From a bacterium (GTDB lineage: Bacteria > Chloroflexota > Dehalococcoidia > Tepidiformales > Tepidiformaceae): 7,183 bases of DNA. The stretch is taken from positions 1 through 7,183 of the forward strand of contig CAMAUF010000104.1 in the NCBI GenBank assembly GCA_945861295.1, given 5' to 3'. Position 1 is the stretch's first letter. Each line of letters starts with the position of its first letter. Shown one piece after another: positions 1 to 5,128 of the stretch. The notes beneath the pieces are model-generated. The model saw only the letters and a program-made list of their open reading frames with translations, made no database searches and was not told the DNA's origin. The translations under genes were made by a program, and so were the position numbers.

Positions 1-156
1 CGGCTGAATGACGATTTGATGGGCGATGGTGTCCGCTTTGGCAGGGTCGAGGGCCACGGCCGCGCCAGCGTCGTCGTCGCCGCAGCTCGTGGCCGCCAGC
101 GTGAACAGGGCCACGGCTCCCAAGCCAACCGCGGCAGTTGTCAAGAATCGTCGCAT
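1..156 (-). CDS. Putative lipoprotein, N-terminal fragment (cut by window edge)
   Basis: An open frame of 52 codons starts at ATG 156-154 and leaves the left edge without a stop. The product begins MRRFLTTAAVGLGAVALFTL and continues to a Cys at residue 29. This is a basic n-region, a hydrophobic core and a lipobox-like AATSC, so a lipidated, surface-anchored protein is likely. An acidic Asp run and an Ala-rich stretch follow the Cys, as is common in lipoprotein linkers. The start is supported by AAAGGA about 7 bases upstream; the only nearby alternative ATG meets a stop at once. A weak -10 (TACTCT, complement of 214-219) lies upstream. The gene diverges from the RIO kinase unit. The functional domain is outside the window, so no activity can be assigned. 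Confidence 0.72.
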   Translation of the reverse strand, partial: MRRFLTTAAVGLGAVALFTLAATSCGDDDAGAAVALDPAKADTIAHQIVIQP

Positions 157-293
157 CACGCCATCCTTTGTGCCGCTCGTCCCACGTGTCGTCGCCAAGA
201 AGTCCCGCCGGCCAGAGTACGACTATGGACGCGGCCATCGTCACCGTAAATGGCGGCCAAGAGCGCACCCGGCGGGCTGCGGCCTTCGACCGA

Positions 294-323
294 TTCCCAT
301 CTGCGTCAGCGCTGTCGTATGAT
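294..323 (+). promoter_or_regulatory. Candidate sigma70-type promoter of the RIO kinase unit
   Basis: TTCCCA (294-299) and TATGAT (318-323) are separated by 18 bases, giving 4 of 6 and 5 of 6 matches to the -35 and -10 consensus. Transcription would begin near 330, leaving about 180 bases of leader before the kinase start. The -10 match is good and the -35 is ordinary. This is inferred from sequence pattern only. Confidence 0.42.
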
Positions 324-331
324 GGCGGTAT

Positions 332-355
332 CTCCCTGGGAGGCATGGACCATGC
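332..355 (+). repeat. Two back-to-back perfect palindromes at the leader start
   Basis: CTCCCTGGGAG (332-342) and GCATGGACCATGC (343-355) are each perfect odd-length palindromes and directly abut. They sit just after the predicted transcription start. The first contains the Shine-Dalgarno sequence and the second contains the start codon of the 19-codon ORF. They could be DNA operators, or RNA stems that hide the ribosome site (CUCC with GGAG around a 3-base loop). Confidence 0.45.
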
Positions 356-411
356 AAAGCAAAACGCCTGCGGTTGTCTGTGTCCCGTCGTGCCTCCGGA
401 GCCTCAGCTAA
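352..411 (+). CDS. Candidate leader peptide upstream of RIO kinase (19 aa)
   Basis: This short ORF starts at ATG 352, ends at TAA 409-411 and encodes MQSKTPAVVCVPSCLRSLS. GGGAGG at 338-343 is 8 bases upstream of the ATG, a better-placed ribosome site than that of many full genes here. It lies after the predicted promoter and 101 bases before the kinase start, in a different frame, and is followed by two perfect GC hairpins. That order resembles leader-peptide attenuation. The peptide is not dominated by one amino acid (three Val, two Cys, three Pro, four Ser), so classic amino-acid attenuation is not obvious; ribosome stalling or translational coupling are alternatives. I do not recognise the peptide. 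It could be chance, but the spacing and context argue against that. Confidence 0.45.
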   Translation: MQSKTPAVVCVPSCLRSLS

Positions 412-416
412 GCAGC

Positions 417-512
417 CACGCGAAACGTGATGCCTTGGGCCGCCGGAGGGCGGCCTTCCGCGTTTGCGGCCGGACTTCGGCCGCGAGCGCTCCGCTTCAT
501 GGAGAGATCACG
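417..512 (+). promoter_or_regulatory. Structured 5' leader of RIO kinase: tandem perfect hairpins
   Basis: Three stems are visible between the leader ORF and the kinase start. CACG/CGTG (417-429) is short. GGCCGCC/GGCGGCC with a GGAG loop (438-455) and GCGGCCG/CGGCCGC with a five-base loop (466-484) are both perfect 7-bp stems. The arms are interchangeable: 438-443 can pair with 466-471, and 450-455 with 479-484, so exclusive folds are possible. CTCC at 490-493 can also pair with the kinase Shine-Dalgarno GGAG at 501-504. No U-tract follows any stem, so these do not look like intrinsic terminators. No known riboswitch class was recognised. Confidence 0.45.
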
Positions 513-1256
513 TTGGCAGCTACTCAGGAGGCGCTCGACGAAGCGCTGCAACCATTCATCAATGAAGGCATGATTTCCGGCGTCGTGACGATGCTGAAAA
601 CTGGCAAAGAAGCGACCGCGTACCTCTGCCGCGCCCGCCCGGCGTTGGGCGCGAAGTACGCGGTGGCCAAGGTGTACCACGAATCCACTCGCCGCAACTT
701 CCGCCACGCCGAGGCCTATAACGAAGGCAGGCTCATCCTCAACGGCCAAGTCCGCAGGGCCGTGGCGGCGCACACCGAATTCGGACGCCAGGCCGCTGAA
801 GGGATCTGGGTGGACCGCGAGTTTGAGCACCTGTCCGCTTTGGCGGATTCTGGCGCCGATGTGCCCGAGCCGTACGCGTGCGAAGGCTCGGTCTTGCTGA
901 TGGAGTACTTCGGCACGGGGGAAACGCCAGCGCCACAGCTTCAGACGGTGCTGGTGGAACCTGACCGGGCAGGCGCCTTGCTCGACCGGGTCCTCTGGAA
1001 CGTCGAGCGGTTTCTGAGCGTCCACCTGGTGCACGCCGACCTTTCGCCCTTCAACATCCTCGTGCACGAGGGCCGTCCGGTCGTGATCGACTTGCCTCAG
1101 GCCGTCGACGCGCGCTTCAACCGTCAGGCACGTGACCTCCTGGAGCGCGACTTGCGGAACGTCTGCCGCTACTTCGCGCGTTTCGGGATCGAGCGGGACG
1201 CCTCCCGCGAGGCGTCCCGCTTGTGGGAGCGGTATCGGTTCGGCGCACTCGGGTAG
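513..1256 (+). CDS. RIO1-family atypical serine protein kinase
   Basis: The 247-residue product, counted from TTG 513, has the RIO kinase core. It shows a nucleotide loop KTGKEA (29-34), an ATP-lysine in AVAKVY (K53), a hinge MEYFG (130-134), the catalytic loop HADLSPFN (H174, D176, N181) and the metal-binding segment VIDLPQAVD (D193). RIO kinases phosphorylate Ser in vitro. In archaea and eukaryotes they act in small-subunit ribosome maturation; their bacterial role is largely undefined. TTG 513 was chosen because GGAGAG lies 6 bases upstream and the family-like sequence begins there. The frame stays open back to 138, and ATG 345 is in frame, but that stretch is Arg/Ala/Cys-rich and covers the hairpins. 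No canonical catalytic residue is missing. DUF5990 follows after 47 bases. Confidence 0.88.
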   Translation: MAATQEALDEALQPFINEGMISGVVTMLKTGKEATAYLCRARPALGAKYAVAKVYHESTRRNFRHAEAYNEGRLILNGQVRRAVAAHTEFGRQAAEGIWVDREFEHLSALADSGADVPEPYACEGSVLLMEYFGTGETPAPQLQTVLVEPDRAGALLDRVLWNVERFLSVHLVHADLSPFNILVHEGRPVVIDLPQAVDARFNRQARDLLERDLRNVCRYFARFGIERDASREASRLWERYRFGALG

Positions 1257-1288
1257 CGGGCTCCAGGCAAGGCGCCGCCGACGCCCTG

Positions 1289-1294
1289 TATGCT
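1289..1294 (+). promoter_or_regulatory. Candidate -10 element ahead of DUF5990
   Basis: TATGCT ends 9 bases before ATG 1304. No Shine-Dalgarno sequence precedes that ATG, so a leaderless or nearly leaderless transcript is possible. No good -35 was found. The gene could instead be read from the kinase transcript. Confidence 0.3.
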
Positions 1295-1303
1295 GCGCCG
1301 CAC

Positions 1304-1900
1304 ATGGCAGCTCCGCTGATCCTCCGGGTGATACTTCGCGATGCGCCCGTGGGCGTGGCATTCGCTTTGCGGCTCGCGCGGGATGGCCTCCAGCCACCCA
1401 CCGCGCGGGCTGTGGACCGGATCGTCTTCGAGGCGCGGGTTGAAACCGCTGTCACCACAGGCGGCGTCTTTCGGCTGAGCGGCGTGGTTCTCCAGGGGCC
1501 TCCGTCAGCGCGGTTTCTCTATGTGAACTCGGGCAAGCGGGCGGGCGACGCGCGTTCGTGCTGGGACCGGCGTGCGAAGGTCAGCCTCGCGGGGATTGGT
1601 GCCGACCTTCTCGCCCAGGCCCAGGCGGGCGGAGGCGTTTTGCAGACCGAGATCGCGGGCACGAGCGAGGACGGCGGACCCTGCTGCGCGACCGTCCCGC
1701 TCATCGGCGGCTGGCGCTGTGCCCGAGGCGCGCGCCTACCCCAGGTCCGCGCCGACCTGTCGCAGGACCGCGGCGTGGTCCCAGTAGATGCGCTCCGATA
1801 CGAGAAGGCCGTCGCGGAACTGGATGACGGCGACGACGTCCATCGCGATGCGCCGACCCGTCGGGGCGACGCCCGGGAGCAGCCACGGCATCTCTCGTAG
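1304..1900 (+). CDS. DUF5990 family protein with antisense-encoded C-terminal tail
   Basis: The 198-residue product matches the family known to me as DUF5990. It begins LILRVILRDAPVGVAFALRL, has an LQGPPSARFLYVN segment (63-75), SCWDRRAKVSLAGI (85-98) and a C-terminal core of DGGPCCATVPLIGGW (123-137). The family is cytosolic and has no function known to me. It typically ends soon after the final GW, near residue 140. Here the frame has no stop there and continues about 55 more residues, a Arg/Asp-rich tail that is exactly antisense to the conserved 3' end of the SnoaL-like gene. The tail is probably translational run-on without its own function. ATG 1304 is preferred because homology starts there; the frame is open from 1223. 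No Shine-Dalgarno site is visible. Confidence 0.78.
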   Translation: MAAPLILRVILRDAPVGVAFALRLARDGLQPPTARAVDRIVFEARVETAVTTGGVFRLSGVVLQGPPSARFLYVNSGKRAGDARSCWDRRAKVSLAGIGADLLAQAQAGGGVLQTEIAGTSEDGGPCCATVPLIGGWRCARGARLPQVRADLSQDRGVVPVDALRYEKAVAELDDGDDVHRDAPTRRGDAREQPRHLS

Positions 1901-2173
1901 GTGGGTGAACTCCAAATGCAATTCGTCCACCAAACCATGGCTGCCGACGATCCGGTTGACCGGCGTCATGATCAGGTCGTCGGGCCAGGTGGGGATAAAG
2001 TCGTCGCGGTAGAACCGTCGCAACTCGGCCTTGCCCCGCCCGCCCGTGCCCGTCGGCACATGAATGACGGAGGCGTCATCGACCATCGTCGCGAGCGTCG
2101 CCTCGACATCTTTGCTGGCGAACTCACCGTCGAGGTGGTCGCCCCAGAGCGCCTCGATCTCGCTGGCGTCCAT
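1736..2173 (-). CDS. NTF2/SnoaL-like domain protein
   Basis: The 145-residue product has the size and pattern of a single SnoaL-like NTF2 fold. An N-terminal helical segment (MDASEIEALWGDHLDGEFAS) is followed by DDASVIHVPTGTGGRGKAEL, FYRDDFIPTWP, a DELHLEFTH strand, PWLLPGVAPTGRRIAMD and a closing strand VIQFRDGLLVSERIYWD. Members of this group are small ligand-binding or isomerase-like enzymes and are sometimes linked to dienelactone hydrolases; the substrate here is unknown. ATG 2173 is chosen because AAGGAG lies 6 bases upstream. The gene starts 22 bases after the crotonase stop and is probably its operon partner. Its last 165 bases overlap the convergent DUF5990 frame, leaving no room for a separating terminator. 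Confidence 0.85.
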   Translation of the reverse strand: MDASEIEALWGDHLDGEFASKDVEATLATMVDDASVIHVPTGTGGRGKAELRRFYRDDFIPTWPDDLIMTPVNRIVGSHGLVDELHLEFTHLREMPWLLPGVAPTGRRIAMDVVAVIQFRDGLLVSERIYWDHAAVLRQVGADLG

Positions 2174-2195
2174 TCCGTGCTCCTTGAGTGCCCTG

Positions 2196-2993
2196 CTACT
2201 TGCCTTGGAAGACAGGGTCGCGCTTCTCGAAGAAAGCCTTGCGCGCTTCCTTGGCGTCCTCGCTCGCGAAGGCGCGACCAATGTTCTGCAACTCGTAGCG
2301 GAATTGGCTCTCGAGGTCGATCGCTGTCGTCGCCTTGTGCACGACCCGCTTGGTCAGCCGCGCGGTGATCGGCGAGAGCTTGGTCAGCGACTGCGCGTAC
2401 TCGCGGAAGCGCGCCTCGAAGCTGTCATCGTCGACGACTTCGCCGACAAGGCCGAGCTTGAGCGCTTCGTCGCCTTCGACGGTGCGGTTCTCCAGGAGGA
2501 AGCGCATCGCCTGCTCGTAACCGACCGCCTGCGGAAGGGTGTAGCTCAGCCCGCCGTCCGGTGAGCCACCGATGCGCGGGTAGCCAGCCATCAGGCGCGC
2601 GCTACGCTTCATCACCCGCATGTCGCAGGCCATCGCCAAGGCGAGACCGGCGCCGACGGCGACCCCGTTGATCCCGGCGACGACCGGCTTGTCGCACCAG
2701 ACGCGAAGCCCGAGCGGGAAGCGGCTGACCCAGTGGAGGTCATCCAGCTGCTGGCCCAGCGGCGAGAGGGGTGAATGGTTGCCGCCGGAGCCCGTGAGGT
2801 CGAGGCCCGAGCAGAACGCGCGCCCCGTGCCCGTGATTGCGATCACCCAGACGGAGTCGTCCTTCGCGGCCGCCTCGACGCCGTTGACGATCGCCCAAGC
2901 GATCTCGTCGCTGAGCGCGTTCATCCGGTCAGGACGATTGAGCGTCAGGTAGCGGACGTGGCCGTCGTTTTCGATCAGCAAGGGTTCGGACAT
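2196..2993 (-). CDS. Enoyl-CoA hydratase/isomerase family protein (crotonase fold), altered active site
   Basis: The 265-residue product is full length for the crotonase family. It has LNRPDRMNALS (18-28), the first oxyanion-hole segment GRAFCSGLDL (57-66), the second NGVAVGAGLALAMACD (109-124) and the PDGG turn (145-148) before LPQAVG. By my alignment to classical hydratase, the two catalytic Glu positions (rat Glu144 and Glu164) are Ala118 and Tyr138. Asp146 in PDGG matches the acidic residue I recall for PaaG-type isomerases, so isomerase or other crotonase chemistry fits better than hydration. The oxyanion hole is intact, so it should still bind acyl-CoA thioesters in the cytosol. ATG 2993 has GGAGG 7 bases upstream; an upstream open extension to 3467 is the shadow of the next gene. 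The SnoaL-like gene follows after 22 bases. Confidence 0.9.
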   Translation of the reverse strand: MSEPLLIENDGHVRYLTLNRPDRMNALSDEIAWAIVNGVEAAAKDDSVWVIAITGTGRAFCSGLDLTGSGGNHSPLSPLGQQLDDLHWVSRFPLGLRVWCDKPVVAGINGVAVGAGLALAMACDMRVMKRSARLMAGYPRIGGSPDGGLSYTLPQAVGYEQAMRFLLENRTVEGDEALKLGLVGEVVDDDSFEARFREYAQSLTKLSPITARLTKRVVHKATTAIDLESQFRYELQNIGRAFASEDAKEARKAFFEKRDPVFQGK

Positions 2994-3051
2994 GCTTGGG
3001 CCTCCGGGTGGGTTGATGAAGTACGGGGACAAGCGGATGGTATCCCACGCG

Positions 3052-4143
3052 TCACTTCTGGTAGACGCGGCCCTCGGCGACGGCCTTGACGGCCGGTTCC
3101 ATGATGTTCCGCGCGACCGGGCCTTCGAAGCGGTCGTAGATGACGCCGTCTTTGCCGATGACATAGACGTACGGCTCGATGAGGTTGCCGTCGCCGCGCA
3201 AAAGCCACTCTTTCGCGGTCGGGTTGAACTCGTTCTTTTGCCGGTCCCGCCAGATTTCGATGTGGACGAAATCGACGCGATCCTTGTAGTCCGCCTGGAG
3301 CGCTTCGACCTCCTGGTTGACCGGCCCGCAAAAGCGTGAGGTGCAGAAGGCCGGCGTCGAAAAGACGACAACGAGCGGCCGCCCAGCGGCGAGCGCGTCC
3401 TTGATCTTGACGTCGTGCATATCGTTGGGCGGGTCGCCGGAGTCGATTTCGGCAATCTTGGCCACATCGGCCTTCGTCAAGTTGTCTGACTTGAAGGCGG
3501 CCTGGCCCGGCGCCAGGACGCCGGGCTTCTCGGCCACGAAGAAGCCGACGCTCGCCGTGCCCTTTGTCCCGTTCTTGAGGATGGCTTCGACGGCCAGACC
3601 CCAGGCCCCGGCGCGGGCGAAGTCGACCTGGACGAAGTAACCGACGCGATTGTCGTCTTCGCCGCCGTGGATGTGCGTCTCGCCGTTGCCATGGGCGTGG
3701 TTGACTTCGGGGCCGATGCCGGGCGCGCTCTGGATGGCCTCCGCTTGGCAGAGGGGTTTGGGGTTCGCCGGGTCGGCGAGGTCGTAGATGGTGGCGCGTG
3801 TGGTGGCGCTGCCCTGCGGTTCGTCGGCTTTGTTGGTGACCCCGAAGACGAAATTGTTCGTGCCGACAAAGATGTCCCCAGCCGCGACGACGAGGTTAAT
3901 CTGGCCCCGCTGGGCTTCGGGGATGTTCTTGGCCGGATTGCTGCTCTCCGGGAAGTTTTTGGACTTGGGGGCGGAGGCCGACCCGATCGGCAGACAGCGG
4001 GGCACGCCCGCCGCGACCTGGCTCGAAACGGAAGGCGAAGGATCCGTGCCGGCGTCGCCGCCGCCGCAGCCCGCGAGCGCGGCTGCGGTCATGAGCGTCC
4101 CGAGAGCGAAGACGGCGAGGGCGGGGCTGGGCGAACGAAGCAT
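3052..4143 (-). CDS. Lipoprotein with beta-sandwich and C-terminal thioredoxin-like domain (CX4C)
   Basis: The 363-residue product starts with a lipoprotein signal (MLRSPSPALAVFALGTLM, lipobox LAGC, lipidated C26), so it should be anchored outside the cytoplasmic membrane. Residues 80-205 look like a beta-sandwich domain (INLVVAAGDIFVGTNNFVFG to GYFVQVDFARAGAWGLAVEA) containing a His-rich loop with H149, H151, H157 and H159 that could bind metal. Residues 240-363 are thioredoxin-like: LVVVFSTPAFCTSRFCGPV carries C267 and C272, spaced CX4C instead of CXXC, and P324 sits at the usual cis-Pro position. A thiol-redox or copper-handling role is an inference. Extra Cys are C50 and C132. ATG 4143 has no strong Shine-Dalgarno site but has a -10 element 7 bases upstream. 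The crotonase gene follows after 58 bases. Confidence 0.83.
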   Translation of the reverse strand: MLRSPSPALAVFALGTLMTAAALAGCGGGDAGTDPSPSVSSQVAAGVPRCLPIGSASAPKSKNFPESSNPAKNIPEAQRGQINLVVAAGDIFVGTNNFVFGVTNKADEPQGSATTRATIYDLADPANPKPLCQAEAIQSAPGIGPEVNHAHGNGETHIHGGEDDNRVGYFVQVDFARAGAWGLAVEAILKNGTKGTASVGFFVAEKPGVLAPGQAAFKSDNLTKADVAKIAEIDSGDPPNDMHDVKIKDALAAGRPLVVVFSTPAFCTSRFCGPVNQEVEALQADYKDRVDFVHIEIWRDRQKNEFNPTAKEWLLRGDGNLIEPYVYVIGKDGVIYDRFEGPVARNIMEPAVKAVAEGRVYQK

Positions 4144-4150
4144 CGCGCCT

Positions 4151-4156
4151 AGGATA
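4151..4156 (-). promoter_or_regulatory. Candidate -10 element giving a leaderless lipoprotein mRNA
   Basis: Read on the minus strand, TATCCT ends 7 bases before ATG 4143. A transcript starting the usual distance downstream would begin at or next to the start codon. No strong Shine-Dalgarno site and no clear -35 are present. Confidence 0.38.
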
Positions 4157-4198
4157 CCGTGCGTTTGCGGTTACAGGCCCTCAGAGGCGCGCGTCGCG

Positions 4199-4250
4199 GT
4201 TCAGGGCGCTTACCTGTGAGCGGCCGCCGTGGGCAGGCCGTTCAGGGCGC
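4199..4250. repeat. 11-base direct repeat around the M23 stop codon
   Basis: GTTCAGGGCGC occurs at 4199-4209 and again at 4240-4250, 41 bases apart. The second copy spans the stop codon of the M23 gene (complement of 4242-4244). The 98-base gap between the two genes holds no convincing intrinsic terminator. The cause is unknown; a small local duplication is possible. Confidence 0.4.
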
Positions 4251-5039
4251 GACAGGTGTCACCGTGGGAGACGGCGAGCCTAAGGGAGTCGGCGTCCGCG
4301 ACGGCGAAGTGGTCGCAGTGGGCGGGGTCGTCGACGCTGGCTCCGGTTCTGGGGTCGACTCTTCGGTCGGCTCTGGCTCGGTCTCGATTTCGCCGCTCGA
4401 AAGGGGCGTCCCCGGGGGGATGTCGAACGGCAGGTAGTCCTCCGGGTTCACCGGCCGTTCCCGGTAGCGAATCTCGAAGTGGAGGTGCTCGGCCGTCGAG
4501 AAGCCGGTCGAGCCTGAGATGCCGACGACCCCCTGTTGATCCAGTTCGTCCACGGCGACGACCAAGATCTCGCTGAGGTGGGCGTACACGGTGGTCCAAT
4601 TGTCGCCACAGTCGATCACGACGTGGTTGCCATAACCGCCGTTGAAGCCGGTGAACACCACTTTGCCGGGGCAGGCGGCATAGACAGGCGAGCCTTCGAG
4701 GCCCTGCAGCGTAATGTCGATCCCGGCGTGGATGCGTCCTTCGCCACGAGGGGCGCCGTAGCGGTCGGAGACGCCGGTGTACGGCCGCAGCGGCATCTGA
4801 AAGTCCCAGCCCGCGCTCTCCTCCTCGGGCGGCTCCTCGGGTGGTTCATCTTCGGAGATGGTGCCTTCGTCGAGTTCCAGCGCGGGCGTGGGGAGCGGCC
4901 GTACGATGATGGGGCCGGGCACGCCACGTACCTCGGGAGCCCCGCCGGGGCTGCCCGCCGTGGCAAAAAGGATGCCCGTAAACATCAGCCCAGCCAGCGA
5001 GAGCATCACCACCAAGCGAGGAAGAGAGAGCGACCGCAC
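4242..5039 (-). CDS. M23-family (LytM) metallopeptidase, membrane-anchored or secreted
   Basis: The product is 265 residues from GTG 5039, or 281 from an alternative TTG 5087 used for numbering here. A positively charged start and hydrophobic stretch (RLVVMLSLAGLMFTGILFAT) form a signal peptide or anchor. A Pro/Glu-rich linker (71-90) leads to the peptidase domain (97-220). All zinc and catalytic motifs are present: HAGID (H120, D124), YAH (H170) and HLHFEIR (H201, H203). These enzymes cleave peptidoglycan cross-bridges, or act as cell-wall regulators when degenerate; this one looks active. The C-terminus (about 231-281) is a Pro/Thr/Ser/Glu-rich tail, unusual because most low-complexity linkers in this family lie before the domain. 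GTG 5039 is preferred because a -10 box lies 7 bases upstream; TTG 5087 has no Shine-Dalgarno site. Confidence 0.87.
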   Translation of the reverse strand: MRSLSLPRLVVMLSLAGLMFTGILFATAGSPGGAPEVRGVPGPIIVRPLPTPALELDEGTISEDEPPEEPPEEESAGWDFQMPLRPYTGVSDRYGAPRGEGRIHAGIDITLQGLEGSPVYAACPGKVVFTGFNGGYGNHVVIDCGDNWTTVYAHLSEILVVAVDELDQQGVVGISGSTGFSTAEHLHFEIRYRERPVNPEDYLPFDIPPGTPLSSGEIETEPEPTEESTPEPEPASTTPPTATTSPSRTPTPLGSPSPTVTPVAP

Positions 5040-5046
5040 GCCTCCG

Positions 5047-5052
5047 AGTATA
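5047..5052 (-). promoter_or_regulatory. Candidate -10 element giving a leaderless M23 mRNA
   Basis: Read on the minus strand, TATACT ends 7 bases before GTG 5039, the same spacing as at the thioredoxin-lipoprotein gene. GGAGG lies between them but only 1 base from the GTG, too close to act as a normal Shine-Dalgarno site. If this promoter is used, the upstream TTG 5087 would not be transcribed. Confidence 0.42.
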
Positions 5053-5128
5053 GGAGCGGGCGCCAGAGTCCGGTCTGCTTCCGTCAACGCCCGGTGAATA
5101 TGCGGCGATCAACCTCGGCGCAACAGCG

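Noticed and set aside
138..512. In-frame upstream extension of the RIO kinase
   Set aside because: The extension is low-complexity, covers the hairpins and the 19-codon ORF, and most of its start codons lie before the predicted promoter. TTG 513 has a well-placed GGAGAG.
330..512. Known riboswitch class in the kinase leader
   Set aside because: I compared it by eye with cobalamin, SAM, SAH, c-di-GMP and fluoride consensus features and found no match.
408..1397. 329-codon minus-strand open frame
   Set aside because: It is antisense to the RIO kinase, whose motifs are clear, and its product is Arg/Pro/Ala-rich without any recognisable domain. High GC keeps antisense frames open.
2994..3467. 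N-terminal extension of the crotonase frame
   Set aside because: It is an out-of-frame reading of the thioredoxin-lipoprotein gene. ATG 2993 has a good Shine-Dalgarno site and family homology begins there.
3667..4152. 161-codon plus-strand open frame
   Set aside because: Antisense to the lipoprotein gene; Gly/Arg/Ala-rich with no motif.
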